NCBI GenBank assembly: GCA_026014875.1
Contig: JAOZHO010000027.1
Coordinates: 88,106-152,105, forward strand
Direction: 5' to 3'
Source: Candidatus Bathyarchaeota archaeon
GTDB taxonomy: Archaea > Thermoproteota > Bathyarchaeia > TCS64
DNA: 64,000 nt
In this document: positions 1-9,770 of the stretch, in pieces
Layout: each line of letters starts with the position of its first letter
Numbering within the stretch: the stretch's first letter is position 1
The notes under the pieces: model-generated
Database searches by the model: none
Told to the model about the DNA's origin: nothing
Seen by the model: the letters and a program-made list of their open reading frames with translations, nothing else
Translations under genes and position numbers: made by a program

Positions 1-215
1 ATCTCGTTCATGTCGCGGAACTGGGGGAAGTTGGGGACGTCGATCCCGGCATTCACCTTATCCACGAAACCCTCCACAACCTCTCGTTCGAAGATCTCGG
101 CGGCATCCGATCCGCCGACCAGGGAGAGGAACGACCCGGACTTCCGGGCCCCCTCCCAGATAACAGACTCCTCCACCCTGAGGGGGAGGCTGCCGACGTC
201 GTACGAGAGAACCAT
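1..215 (-). CDS. N-terminus of a MetE/UROD-superfamily (methionine synthase-like) protein, truncated by window edge
   Basis: Reverse-strand reading from ATG at 215: MVLSYDVGSLPLRVEESVIWEGARKSGSFLSL...; adjacent to SAM synthetase. Confidence 0.5.
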   Translation of the reverse strand, partial: MVLSYDVGSLPLRVEESVIWEGARKSGSFLSLVGGSDAAEIFEREVVEGFVDKVNAGIDVPNFPQFRDMNE

Positions 216-221
216 GGGCAC

Positions 222-1427
222 TCAGCAGACGTTTATCTTCCCCGTGGCGAGGTCGTTGCAGAACTGGTCGAGATGCTCGAACTCGTAGGCCATGACCTCC
301 TCGATGCCTGGGGTGACATCACCGACTGTGAACCCCTCTGCGGGGACCACCTGAGCCGAGCAGACCGCAGGCACGTCGATGGACTGGCCTATGGCGCTCA
401 CGAGCCAGATATAAACTTCCTTCACCCCGGCGACGTTATCCGATACCCTGTTCGCGATCCTGTAGCTCAGGAGGTTGTAGATCTTGCCGACGTGGCTCAC
501 CGGGTTCTTCCCGGCTGCGGCCTCGGAGGACATGGGCCTGTTAAGGGGTATGACCCCGATGACGTTGTTGCCCCTACCCACCTGCCCCGAGTCCCCCGTG
601 TCGATTGAGCTTCCCAGCACCGTGAGGTGGAGGCCGTTGATGCCCCGGCCCTCCCGGTCAAGGACGTTCAACCCTACGTTCACCTCGTCAAAACCGTACT
701 TGGAGTCGATGAAGCCGATGATCGAGTCGTAGATCTCGGATTTCTTCCGGAAATAGTCGGCCTCGCTCTCGATGAAACGGTCGACGAAAGCCATCGCGAC
801 GGTGAGGTTCAGGTCGTTGTCGTTCCTGAACCCCATGATCTTGATGTCCTCCCCAGACTCCGGGTTCTGTTTCTTGAACCCAGGGGTGTTGAGGTATCCC
901 TCGAGGTCCAGGATCAGGCGCTCCATCCTGCTCAGGGGTGCGAAGCCCACGGCTGCGGAGGTATCGTTCGCGCCGAGGTACTTTCCCTTCCTCTGGAAGA
1001 TGTCTTGGAGGGAGTCCGCCCCGGGCTTGATGACGCTCTGGTGCTTCACGTGCTCGGGTTCTATGAATCGGAGATTCTCCTTGAACCATTTCTCCGTGCT
1101 TTCAATGGCGATCTCGTTGACGGGGACGTGCTCGCCCCCCGCATCGAATGTCGCCCGGTCCCCGTATACTATGAGGATCGGTTCCGTCATCTTCCCTCCT
1201 CCGAAGGCGACCTCGGAGCCCCCTGCACCGATCAACCCCTTGTCCAGGTTGTGGTGGAGGATGGTCCCGAACCGTTTCAGGTACTCCTTGGACAGCTCGA
1301 TGGAGACCTGATTCATAACGGAGTCGCAGATCGTGTCGGGGTGGCCTAGACCCTTCCTCTCGCAGACCTCCATGGGCTTGTCGTCAAGGGCTAACTGCTT
1401 GAGCTCTTTCACTAAAATATTATCCAT
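222..1427 (-). CDS. mat: Archaeal-type S-adenosylmethionine synthetase
   Basis: 401 aa, CERKGLGHPDTICDSVMNQVSIELSKEYL, GAGGSEVAFGGGKM, GRGNNVIGVIPLNRPMSSEAAAGKNPVSHVGKIYN. Confidence 0.95.
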   Translation of the reverse strand: MDNILVKELKQLALDDKPMEVCERKGLGHPDTICDSVMNQVSIELSKEYLKRFGTILHHNLDKGLIGAGGSEVAFGGGKMTEPILIVYGDRATFDAGGEHVPVNEIAIESTEKWFKENLRFIEPEHVKHQSVIKPGADSLQDIFQRKGKYLGANDTSAAVGFAPLSRMERLILDLEGYLNTPGFKKQNPESGEDIKIMGFRNDNDLNLTVAMAFVDRFIESEADYFRKKSEIYDSIIGFIDSKYGFDEVNVGLNVLDREGRGINGLHLTVLGSSIDTGDSGQVGRGNNVIGVIPLNRPMSSEAAAGKNPVSHVGKIYNLLSYRIANRVSDNVAGVKEVYIWLVSAIGQSIDVPAVCSAQVVPAEGFTVGDVTPGIEEVMAYEFEHLDQFCNDLATGKINVC

Positions 1428-1700
1428 ATACGCATACCTACCGAAAACGATTATTCCTTAGGGAATCATTGACATAGAGAGTGTGTCCTTTTAAACTTAT
1501 GCCTGCAAGGGATTATATGAAAAACGTAAGATGTACTAACGAATATTCGTAAAGGAATAATGTATTCTTGGATACTTTTTTCTCAACATATAGGTTACAC
1601 CAGATCATAGGGAGCATTGATCCGCGCATTTTTTCATCCAAAACAATTATCTGGACAGAGCCCATCATTCACACTGATCCTGACCAAGGTTAGCTTAACG

Positions 1701-2636
1701 ATGGACGAGGAATTCATCCTATGCAGCAAATGCGGAAAGCAGATCCCCAAATACCAGTTCTGCATCTACTGCGGCTACAACCTCCTCAAGGACAGGGGGA
1801 GAATCCTCCAGGCCAGTGAGAAGGAGCATCCAACATTCGAACCTCCCGAGCCCACAACAAGCTTTGCACCCGAGGACACTAATTTTTCCCGACCCCTCGC
1901 GGAAGGCATCATGCCTCCCTTTCCGATGGCCCCTATCATGGAACCCTCCAGCCATACCCCGTACACTCAGGCGAGGAGAGAGCTTCTGAAGTACCAGATC
2001 TGGAGGGTCAAACTCTGCGGCATCTTCAGCGAGCAGGGAATGCCGACCAGGGTGTTCACCAACATCTGGGAGGGCTACGGGGACGAGGTCGCGAGACTCC
2101 AGAGTAAGATAGATGAAAGTCTGAGAGCACGCAAGACCGGCTACGAAGATAAGAAGGCCGAGCTGGAGAACGCCAAGCTCAAGTTAGACGAGCTCAGAGT
2201 GAGGGTGGCCATCGGGGAGATCTCTGAGAGCGACCTGTTGATCAGGACCCCCAGCATCCGGGCCGACGTCGAAAGCCTGGAACGCGAGGTCTCACGCCTC
2301 GAGGAGCAACTGAAGGGAGAGGAGGCCATACACGTGGGCGGGTCACCGAGGGAGATGTTTGAACATGAACAGTCGGCGAGGGCATTCGTCTCCAAGATCG
2401 ATGACCTCGTCGCCGAGGGCAAACTCAGCATGGAACTCGGAAAAAAATTGGGATCTGAGATGGATGAGATCCGAGAATATTTCTCATCCATGGTGGGGGA
2501 CCAAGGCGAACAGGATCTCAGGAACGAGCTCGACACCCTCGAAGTCAGGTACAAGGTGGGGGAGATCACACTGGCCGAGTACGAGTCCCTGAAGCGGGAA
2601 ATTGTCGCCAAGCTCGAGCGTCATTGGGCGAATTAA
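1701..2636 (+). CDS. Zinc-ribbon protein with coiled-coil region
   Basis: CSKCGKQIPKYQFCIYCG ribbon then Glu/Lys-rich helical region; internal Met (MDEEFILCSKCG) preferred over ORF start at 1617. Confidence 0.7.
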   Translation: MDEEFILCSKCGKQIPKYQFCIYCGYNLLKDRGRILQASEKEHPTFEPPEPTTSFAPEDTNFSRPLAEGIMPPFPMAPIMEPSSHTPYTQARRELLKYQIWRVKLCGIFSEQGMPTRVFTNIWEGYGDEVARLQSKIDESLRARKTGYEDKKAELENAKLKLDELRVRVAIGEISESDLLIRTPSIRADVESLEREVSRLEEQLKGEEAIHVGGSPREMFEHEQSARAFVSKIDDLVAEGKLSMELGKKLGSEMDEIREYFSSMVGDQGEQDLRNELDTLEVRYKVGEITLAEYESLKREIVAKLERHWAN

Positions 2637-2717
2637 GGCGCTACTTGTTCTCTCTGAGTCACATCCAGTTAGGCAATACTAAAATATCCTAGAGCCTATT
2701 TTCACGAGGGTTATAAA

Positions 2718-3023
2718 ATGAATGACAAGTCCCTCGGCAGCCTGATCGTGGGGGTAAGCGTCGTCATGATGGTTGGCTACTTCGTCTGGGCATTCGCACC
2801 CTTACTGGGGCCGGCCGTGACGAGCGTGATATCTCCAGAGATGAGCGAATGGGCCTACCGCCTGCCGGTGATCCTCGCGGTCTACATGATGCTGCTGATC
2901 GTCGCCTGGATAGGGTACACGATGGCGACGACGCCTCCGCCGATACCGCTCGAGAGCCCGCTGGAGATCGAGAGAGAGGAGTACGACAGCACCAAAACTG
3001 GGAAAGAAGACCCATCGAGCTGA
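2718..3023 (+). CDS. Small membrane protein, two predicted TM segments
   Basis: Hydrophobic segments LIVGVSVVMMVGYFVWAFAPLLG and LPVILAVYMMLLIVAWIGYTMA. Confidence 0.6.
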   Translation: MNDKSLGSLIVGVSVVMMVGYFVWAFAPLLGPAVTSVISPEMSEWAYRLPVILAVYMMLLIVAWIGYTMATTPPPIPLESPLEIEREEYDSTKTGKEDPSS

Positions 3024-3228
3024 TGATGCCGAGCTTTTTAAATATAACACGAAATCCTGCGACATTGCATATTCCTATAATCTTTTTGGGTTCTTCCTTC
3101 AGAATTTAGCAATAATAGTTAAAGAGAGTCAATCTTGTGGGTTCTCAAACACGTAATTGTAGCCTTTCTTCATCTGTTTAGTTGTTGAAACAAGGAAAAT
3201 CAGGAGGGGTAATGGTAACAGCGGAGGA

Positions 3229-3978
3229 ATGGGTAGACATCCCCAGACCTTATTGGATATGTTGAACATGGTGGCGGTGACACGCTTCGACCTGGAATCG
3301 ACGGGAGTCTGGTCTTTCCCGTTCACATTCCTCGTCTTGCTCCTCATAGTGGCCGCCGCCGATGTGCTCTTCTCATTTATTCCCTTTGAGATTGGGAGCG
3401 GCGGATGGCTCTGGGCCATCTCCACCACGGCCACAGCAGTTATCGCAAGCTACGTCGCGGAGAGGCTATCCATGGACCGGAGGAAAGCCCTCATCTCCAT
3501 GGTCCTTGCGGCCGCTTTCTCGATCCTCTTCTACAGGGACCTCTCGGCCCTGGTTCAGAGAACCCCAGTGCAGGAGATGACAATGGCCGCCTCCAACCCG
3601 TTCATCGGGATGGCGGTCTACACCTCGGCCATCACGGTGGTGCCCAGCGCTCTAGTAGGCGTGATTCTAGGGGGCGTGATCAGCTCCTTCCACTTCTCGG
3701 AGAAGAAGTTCAAACCACAATTCGATTTCCCCTCCACGACAGCAGTAAAAGAAGAGATCATAGGTCACGAACTGGCATGCGTCTCATGCGGGAGGTCGCT
3801 GCCCTTCGATTCCAAGTTCTGCCCCTTCTGCGGTAGGGAGCCCGAGCATCGTTCCCTGCCCGCACCGAAGTTCTGCAGATTCTGCGGGGCACATCTCAAA
3901 TATAGGGGGATGTTCTGCCCCGAGTGCGGCGACGAGATCGAGATGATCTCGAAGCCCCACATCTTCTACGCTAATTAG
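3229..3978 (+). CDS. Membrane protein with C-terminal double zinc ribbon
   Basis: Multiple TM segments, then CVSCGRSLPFDSKFCPFCG and CRFCGAHLKYRGMFCPECG. Confidence 0.7.
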   Translation: MGRHPQTLLDMLNMVAVTRFDLESTGVWSFPFTFLVLLLIVAAADVLFSFIPFEIGSGGWLWAISTTATAVIASYVAERLSMDRRKALISMVLAAAFSILFYRDLSALVQRTPVQEMTMAASNPFIGMAVYTSAITVVPSALVGVILGGVISSFHFSEKKFKPQFDFPSTTAVKEEIIGHELACVSCGRSLPFDSKFCPFCGREPEHRSLPAPKFCRFCGAHLKYRGMFCPECGDEIEMISKPHIFYAN

Positions 3979-4835
3979 GCGCTCCGGATTTTTGAGAGTC
4001 TCGCGTCCACCCTCACCTTCCAAGTCCCCGGGCTGTACTGAGAAACCCGGATGTGACCTAGGAACTCCGCAGACCGTCCGTAGTCAGCCGCCGCCTCTGC
4101 AATTAGTTTCTCTGCCTCCGAGAATGCATCTTCCTGGGGGGCCCAATGATAGAGGTGGACCACTCCCCCGTCTTTCAGGAGAGGAACGGCAACATCCAGA
4201 AACTTGTAGGCTCCCCGGGGGAGGGGCATCATGATCCTGTCGTAGGTCTTTCCTAGTCCGGGGCAGACCTCCCTGACGTCGCCCTCGATGGCTTGGACCC
4301 TGTCGGATACTCTGTTGAGGTGGATGTTCTCGATGCAGTAGTTGTGGGCTGCGGGGTTTAGCTCCACGGCGGTCACACTGACCGTGGGGCGCCCCTTGGC
4401 AATGCGGATCGGTAGGGGGCCGACGCCGCTGAACATCACCAGTATCTCATCGCCGTCGTTCACGGCCTCCGTCAGCCGATCCCTCTCCCGGCTCTCCCGG
4501 GGGGAAAAATAGACCGTTCCGGGGTCGAGCCTGAAGACGCACCCCGACTCCCTGTGGAGGACCTCGGTATCCGGGTCACCAGCGATGAACCTGAGCTCCC
4601 TGATCCTATAGTCACCTGTCCTGGCGGATTCCTTGGCGAGGACGCTGGAGACGTTCCTGTTCACCCTCATGAGGGCCTCGGCGACCTCCCGCTCCACGTC
4701 CCTCAGCTCATCGGGAATCTCAACCACGGCTACGGCCTTCTGCTTGGAGCCGTAGATGTCGAAGGACTTGGTAACCAAGTTGACCTTGTCGGGGGGGAGT
4801 ATCGTCCTCAGCTCCGCTCTGAGATCTGGGCTCAT
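3975..4835 (-). CDS. Trm5-like class I SAM-dependent tRNA methyltransferase
   Basis: VYFSPRESRERDRLTEAV...DEILVMFSGVGPLPIRIAKG...VTAVELNPAAHNYCIENIHLNRV...DRIMMPLPRGAYKFLD. Confidence 0.85.
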   Translation of the reverse strand: MSPDLRAELRTILPPDKVNLVTKSFDIYGSKQKAVAVVEIPDELRDVEREVAEALMRVNRNVSSVLAKESARTGDYRIRELRFIAGDPDTEVLHRESGCVFRLDPGTVYFSPRESRERDRLTEAVNDGDEILVMFSGVGPLPIRIAKGRPTVSVTAVELNPAAHNYCIENIHLNRVSDRVQAIEGDVREVCPGLGKTYDRIMMPLPRGAYKFLDVAVPLLKDGGVVHLYHWAPQEDAFSEAEKLIAEAAADYGRSAEFLGHIRVSQYSPGTWKVRVDARLSKIRSA

Positions 4836-4891
4836 CTCGGGGATAGAGTGACAGCAGGGGTCTTATTTATCCAGTGGTTCCGTCGTTCGGA

Positions 4892-5182
4892 CTAGAAGAT
4901 GGTCCTCTCACCGGTTTTGCGCGCCAGCTTGCCCCTCACCTTGATCTCGTCCTGGAACAGGTCGTCGGGGTCATAGTCCTCCCGGGTCCTCCGCTTTATG
5001 GTCTTTCCGCAGACGCCGTTTTCGAGGAGCTGACGTTGGAAACAGGTGGCGTAGTTGCATCCCTTGGGGTTGCACTCTTCGCCGGTCCATTCGCACCAGG
5101 CTTCTCCGTCCCTGATGATCAGGGAGCGTTTGGTGCACTTGAAGTCGCGACAGTCTGGAAAACACTGTTTTACTCCTGACAA
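4892..5182 (-). CDS. Conserved Cys-rich small protein
   Basis: Cys-rich 96-aa ORF (CFPDCRDFKCTKR...CEWTGEECNPKGCNYATC), intergenic flanks. Confidence 0.6.
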   Translation of the reverse strand: MSGVKQCFPDCRDFKCTKRSLIIRDGEAWCEWTGEECNPKGCNYATCFQRQLLENGVCGKTIKRRTREDYDPDDLFQDEIKVRGKLARKTGERTIF

Positions 5183-5324
5183 AATAAATTACCTCGTCGC
5201 AGTGGGAGAGTATAAGCGCTATTTTCAGTATTAAGATAGCATTTAAACTTTATTCATATCCGGACCAGTATCTACTCTTCATAAATAGAAATGCAGATAA
5301 CGTGGAGATAGGAGGTCGAAACAC

Positions 5325-6344
5325 GTGGTGAAAGTCGCGGTCAGCGGAATACCCCGGGGCTACCAGATGCCCCGGGAGGACGGCAACTGGCTCCAAGAGA
5401 AGCACAGGCGACAGATCATGGCGGTCTCCCCTGATGTGGAGTTGGTCGAGACGCCTCAGGGGGAGGTGCACAGGGTCGATGGGATGGTTGAGGGTGTCGA
5501 GGTCCTCCTCGCCGAGGGGGGTAACACGATCCACTACGGAGAGGAGCTGGACCGGGAGGACTATCTCAAGTTCTTCACCCCGAGCCTGAGGTGGGTCCAG
5601 CTCTGCAGCACGGGGTTCGGCGACAACATCACCCCGGAGATCATCAGCGGGGAAGTTGTGCTCACCAACGCCCCCGGGATCCATACAATACCAATCGCGG
5701 AGAGCGTAATTGCTGCGATGCTCGACCACGCGAAGAGGCTGAAGCAGAGACGGATAGACCAGGGCGATCACGCGTGGGGAAACGTCAAGCTCAGTGAGCT
5801 CTACGGGAGCACGGTCCTGCTGCTGGGGCTCGGGAACATCGGGAGGCGGGTCGCCATGCTGTGCAAGTCGTTCGAGATGAGGGTCATCGGCACCAAGAGG
5901 CGCGTCGAGGAGGTGGAGAACGTGGACCTCGTTTTCCCCCCTGACGAATTGAAGCGATACCTCCGGGAGGCCGACTATGTCGTCATCGCTGCGCCCCTCA
6001 CCCCCCTCACGGAGAACATGATAGGCCCTGAGGAGTTCGAGGCGATGAAGGAGTCAGCCTACCTGATCAACGTGGGGAGGGGGAGGATCGTGGATGAGGC
6101 CGCGATGGTCGAGGCACTTGGAGCGGGGAGCATCGGGGGAGCGTATCTCGACTGCCACGTGGAGGAGCCCCTGCCCTCGGATCACCCGCTCTGGGGTATG
6201 GAGAATGTCCTCGTGATTCCTCACGACAGCCACTCCTCGCCCTTCATAGGGGACCGGATTGTGGACATCTTCTGCGAGAACCTCCGCCGATACATAAAGG
6301 GAGACCCGCTCCTCCACGTCTGCGACCCCGCCCGGGGCTACTGA
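5325..6344 (+). CDS. D-isomer-specific 2-hydroxyacid dehydrogenase
   Basis: VLLLGLGNIGRRVAMLCKSF Rossmann motif; YLINVGRGRIVDEAAMVEAL; AYLDCHVEEPLPSDHPLW. Confidence 0.9.
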   Translation: MVKVAVSGIPRGYQMPREDGNWLQEKHRRQIMAVSPDVELVETPQGEVHRVDGMVEGVEVLLAEGGNTIHYGEELDREDYLKFFTPSLRWVQLCSTGFGDNITPEIISGEVVLTNAPGIHTIPIAESVIAAMLDHAKRLKQRRIDQGDHAWGNVKLSELYGSTVLLLGLGNIGRRVAMLCKSFEMRVIGTKRRVEEVENVDLVFPPDELKRYLREADYVVIAAPLTPLTENMIGPEEFEAMKESAYLINVGRGRIVDEAAMVEALGAGSIGGAYLDCHVEEPLPSDHPLWGMENVLVIPHDSHSSPFIGDRIVDIFCENLRRYIKGDPLLHVCDPARGY

Positions 6345-6398
6345 CCAGAGACCAAGGGTTTCATATATTTCGTCCTCAGTAACCCGATTGATCGCACC

Positions 6399-6653
6399 GT
6401 GTCGGACATCAGGGTCGAGGACGCAGGGGGGGCCCAGGCTTCAGCTAAACGATTTTTGGCTGCCCAGTTCGGAGCCAACAAGGTGAAGGAGGTGAGCTTC
6501 TCCAAGGCCTGGTACTCAACGGGGGCTCAGAGGGACGTCTGGGAGGTGGAGGGGGACGTCGTGGTGAAGACGGGCTGGTTCAGCAAGGAGACGGTCCACT
6601 TCAGGTTCCAGGTGGACCCCACCTCGGGGAAGGTCATCGCCTTCGAGATCTGA
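6399..6653 (+). CDS. Hypothetical small protein (PepSY-like features)
   Basis: 84-aa ORF, GTG start; ends FRFQVDPTSGKVIAFEI. Confidence 0.5.
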   Translation: MSDIRVEDAGGAQASAKRFLAAQFGANKVKEVSFSKAWYSTGAQRDVWEVEGDVVVKTGWFSKETVHFRFQVDPTSGKVIAFEI

Positions 6654-6671
6654 CCTGAAAAGGACTGGAAG

Positions 6672-7283
6672 CTAGCTCTTCTCCAGCAACACCCGGTAAT
6701 GCTCCTGGACCTCGTTAATCCTGCCACAGGTGAACCTCCCCTCGGGGCAATATCCCAGCTGGCAGCAGTAGGGGCCGGTCTCCTTGAAGAGGCCGGGGGC
6801 CACGGCTACGACCTTGAGGAGCATCTCGTCCGCCAGGTCCTTTATCTCCCACTGGGCCCGTTCACAGCATCGTAGCCCGAAAAAGTGGTTGAGAGATCCG
6901 CCGTCCATTGTCATGAGCAGACTGGTCGGGGCGGCATTTGGCAGGACGAACCGGGCGTCCTCCTTGGGGACGCCGGATTCCACCAGTTTCCTGTACGCTT
7001 CACCGGAGGCCTCCACGAGACCCTTGAATGTCTCAGATCCGTCTCCAATGGATCCGGGGGTGACGACCCTTTCGCTGAGCCTCTTCCCCGTGATGTATCT
7101 CTGGCTCTGCTGGGAGTAGGATGCCACCCGGTGCCGGACGAGTTGGTGGCTGCAGGCCCGGCTTATCCCCTCGATGGCGAATGTGAAAGCCGTGTGGGGA
7201 AGGAGGTCGTTATCCGTGAGGCCATCATTGGAGATGTTCTTTAACCCTTCAACGGGTGTGTGGCTCAGGAGCTCGACTCTCAT
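6672..7283 (-). CDS. thyX: ThyX-like flavin-dependent thymidylate synthase, short N-terminal region
   Basis: Signature LVRHRVASYSQQSQRY, LPNAAPTSLLMTMDGGSLNHFFGLRCCERAQWEI; start MRVELLSHTP at 7283, ATGA overlap with upstream ORF. Confidence 0.85.
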   Translation of the reverse strand: MRVELLSHTPVEGLKNISNDGLTDNDLLPHTAFTFAIEGISRACSHQLVRHRVASYSQQSQRYITGKRLSERVVTPGSIGDGSETFKGLVEASGEAYRKLVESGVPKEDARFVLPNAAPTSLLMTMDGGSLNHFFGLRCCERAQWEIKDLADEMLLKVVAVAPGLFKETGPYCCQLGYCPEGRFTCGRINEVQEHYRVLLEKS

Positions 7284-7693
7284 TCCTTTCTCCCCCTCAA
7301 TGCCTTCAGGGAGGGGGCGAGTTCCCTCACCGAGTCGACGAGGGCGTCCCCGAATCCGTCTCTCTTTTTCTCCGAGTATTCCAGGATGGTCCGGAGATTG
7401 GCGCTCATGAGCCATTTGCTTTCGCCGATGGGGGTGAAGGTGAAGAACCTGTTCTCGAGAATTATCCTGAGCACTTCGCCTTCGGTGGCCTCAAGGGTCC
7501 ATGTGAACCTGTTATGCTCCAGGATGCTCCCGTGCTGCAGCTCCAGTCTCCCCACGGCGGTCCTGGCCTTTTGGGGGTTATTCTTCAGTCGCTCGTAGAG
7601 GGTGGAGGGTTGGGCTCCGCTGGTCGTGGTGAGCATCGCAGTGGCGATCAGAGTCTCGACGTCTGGGGTGTGGCAGATGAGCTCCAGTTTCAC
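7280..7693 (-). CDS. ThyX-like paralog lacking the RHR signature
   Basis: MKLELICHTPDVETLIATAM...LELQHGSILEHNRFTWTLEATEGEVLRIILENRFFTFTPIGESKWLMSANLRTILEY aligns with ThyX N-half; no RHRxxS motif. Confidence 0.75.
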   Translation of the reverse strand: MKLELICHTPDVETLIATAMLTTTSGAQPSTLYERLKNNPQKARTAVGRLELQHGSILEHNRFTWTLEATEGEVLRIILENRFFTFTPIGESKWLMSANLRTILEYSEKKRDGFGDALVDSVRELAPSLKALRGRKE

Positions 7694-7719
7694 GATATCT
7701 TCCCCCTGGAGGGATTAGG

Positions 7720-7989
7720 TTAGACCGGGGGCATCTCGGATTTCTTGGGCTTGGCCTTGAGTTCCGGGGGGATGTCGACGGCCCTCACGACGTTTATTGT
7801 GTTGATGACATAGATGGGTGAGCCGTCGGGCTCGTAGTTCTTCAGCCTCTTGACCCCTCGGAGGACGAGCTTCACCTTGAGGGTGGTGCCGTCGCTGAGG
7901 GTGTAGGTGTTCCAGTTCTCCTCGACCTCCTTGAAGTCGAGGTCGACGCTCCCTTCGAGGGCCCCCATGGGCAGCTTACGCATCGACAT
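7720..7989 (-). CDS. Conserved hypothetical small beta-domain protein
   Basis: 89 aa, NTYTLSDGTTLKVKLVLRGVKRLKNYEPDGSPIYVINTINVVRAVDIPPEL. Confidence 0.6.
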   Translation of the reverse strand: MSMRKLPMGALEGSVDLDFKEVEENWNTYTLSDGTTLKVKLVLRGVKRLKNYEPDGSPIYVINTINVVRAVDIPPELKAKPKKSEMPPV

Positions 7990-8077
7990 ATCACCCTCCT
8001 GTATACGGGGGCGGGTATTTACTCTTTCTCACGGCGAACCTTTAAGACGGGCTGTTCAATAGATCTTTTGATAAAAA

Positions 8078-8668
8078 ATGTCAGCTTGGGACGATTGGTT
8101 CAAGAGGCTCAAGGAGCGGAAGGGATTCTTCTTCCCCGAGATCGACAGGATAATCGACGAGATGGAGAAGGCGATGGCGGATTCATTCAGGGACATGGAG
8201 GACCAGATGCCCCGGAACATGGTCAGGGTGAGGCGCCTACCGGACGGCTCCGTCCGCCGGGAGTACGGCCCCTTCGTCTACGGCTACTCAGTGAAGATCG
8301 GGCCGGACGGCAAGCCCATCGTCAGGGAGTTCGGGAACATGAAGCCCGGCTTAGGGGGTGAGGAGGGGCCACCTCTCAGCCTCCAGGATAGGAGGGAGCC
8401 CCTGGTGGATGTCATCGACGAGGAGGATCAGATCAGGGTGCTCGCCGAGCTTCCGGGCGTGGACAAGGCGGATATCCACCTCTACGTCGACGAGCACACC
8501 CTCACCATCAATGTGGAGACCCCGGAGCGGAGATACCACAAGGAGCTGTCGCTTCCCGACGAGATCGATGGCTCCTCCTCAAAGTCCACCTACAGGAACG
8601 GCGTCCTAGAGACGGTGCTCAAGAAGAGGAAGCATAGGGACACGGGCACCCGAATCAAAATCGAGTGA
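8078..8668 (+). CDS. Hsp20/alpha-crystallin family small heat shock protein
   Basis: REPLVDVIDEEDQIRVLAELPGVDKADIHLYVDEHTLTINV...LPDEIDGSSSKSTYRNGVLETVLKK. Confidence 0.9.
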   Translation: MSAWDDWFKRLKERKGFFFPEIDRIIDEMEKAMADSFRDMEDQMPRNMVRVRRLPDGSVRREYGPFVYGYSVKIGPDGKPIVREFGNMKPGLGGEEGPPLSLQDRREPLVDVIDEEDQIRVLAELPGVDKADIHLYVDEHTLTINVETPERRYHKELSLPDEIDGSSSKSTYRNGVLETVLKKRKHRDTGTRIKIE

Positions 8669-8669
8669 G

Positions 8670-9770
8670 TCACTCGATCCAGGCGAGACCCATCTTAAGC
8701 GGGGATTCCATCTTCTTCCCTGCGCCGATGGCCCAGCGGAACCTCTCAAGGGGGCTGGGCTGGCTCCAGAACCACTCGAAGACATGGTACTCTATCCCGG
8801 ATGATTCCATGGTTTCGAGGCCGTACCCGTGAATCATCTCCAATCTGATCCCAAGACGCCTCGCCTCATCCACCAGGCTCGGATTGTCCCGCAGGGCCAT
8901 GGTGGGGTCCATGAACATGAGGCCCTTGACGGGGGTGAACAGGGTCCTGTTCTCTCCCCCGGGATGAGATGCTGTGCCGTCCGCGACCTTGAGGAGGGCC
9001 ATAATGTAGGCCGAGGGGTCCCCCGTCTGGTCGACGGCGTACCTGTCGCCCCAAGCGGAGGCTGGCCGGGTGGCGGTGACGTACTGGGACACCGTGAGGG
9101 CGAAGGGGATGTACCCCAGGGCGGCTAGGGCTTTGTCGAATAACCGTTCCCCTCCGTTGCCCACCCTGCTCGCGATGTATCTGCCCGCCAACCTGTAAGA
9201 GAGTATGAGGAGTCCTGTGAACATCGTAGCGGCGCCCAGGAAACCTGACTTCGAGGCGCCGATCATGTAGGCTATTACCGCCCTCATCTCACGGTAGCTG
9301 AGTCGGTGCATCAGGCCCCTCGTGAAGAGGAGGACTGGCCCCCCCGTCAGTGAGGCCACCGTCACCGCATTGGGGGACTCTGAATCGATTACTCCAACCC
9401 TAGTTATCTTGATCCCCGCCCTGCCCGCCTCCCCCTGGATCAGAGCCCACAGGACCGGGTCGGCTGCCTCGTCGAGCCACCGGGGGTCTAGATGGTTGAC
9501 AACCTGCCTGGTGCCCATCAGCAGCTCGAGGGCCAGCGAGGTGACCGTGACAAGGAATCCAGCCGCGGTCACGGTGACGGGGTCGAACCTCAGCAGCAGG
9601 GAGAGGAGGACCCATGAGAGGGTGAAGAAGAACGCGAAGTGGATCGCGAAGTGAATGGCTATGGCCGGGCGGAGCCTGGCTTTGAGTCTCCACATGGGGC
9701 GTAGAGGAATAAGCCGGGGAAGGTAAATATCTGTTGTGAGACGCCCGACGAATACTGAGAATTCGAACAC
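8670..9770 (-). CDS. HtpX/M48-like membrane protein, predicted inactive
   Basis: SPNAVTVASLTGGPVLLFTRGLMHRLSYREMRAVIAYMIGASKSG aligns with HtpX but HExxH is replaced by YMIGA. Confidence 0.7.
   Translation of the reverse strand: MFEFSVFVGRLTTDIYLPRLIPLRPMWRLKARLRPAIAIHFAIHFAFFFTLSWVLLSLLLRFDPVTVTAAGFLVTVTSLALELLMGTRQVVNHLDPRWLDEAADPVLWALIQGEAGRAGIKITRVGVIDSESPNAVTVASLTGGPVLLFTRGLMHRLSYREMRAVIAYMIGASKSGFLGAATMFTGLLILSYRLAGRYIASRVGNGGERLFDKALAALGYIPFALTVSQYVTATRPASAWGDRYAVDQTGDPSAYIMALLKVADGTASHPGGENRTLFTPVKGLMFMDPTMALRDNPSLVDEARRLGIRLEMIHGYGLETMESSGIEYHVFEWFWSQPSPLERFRWAIGAGKKMESPLKMGLAWIE

Noticed and set aside
627-1349. Long plus-strand ORF inside mat
   Set aside because: Antisense shadow of a clear MAT coding frame in high-GC DNA; no recognisable motifs.
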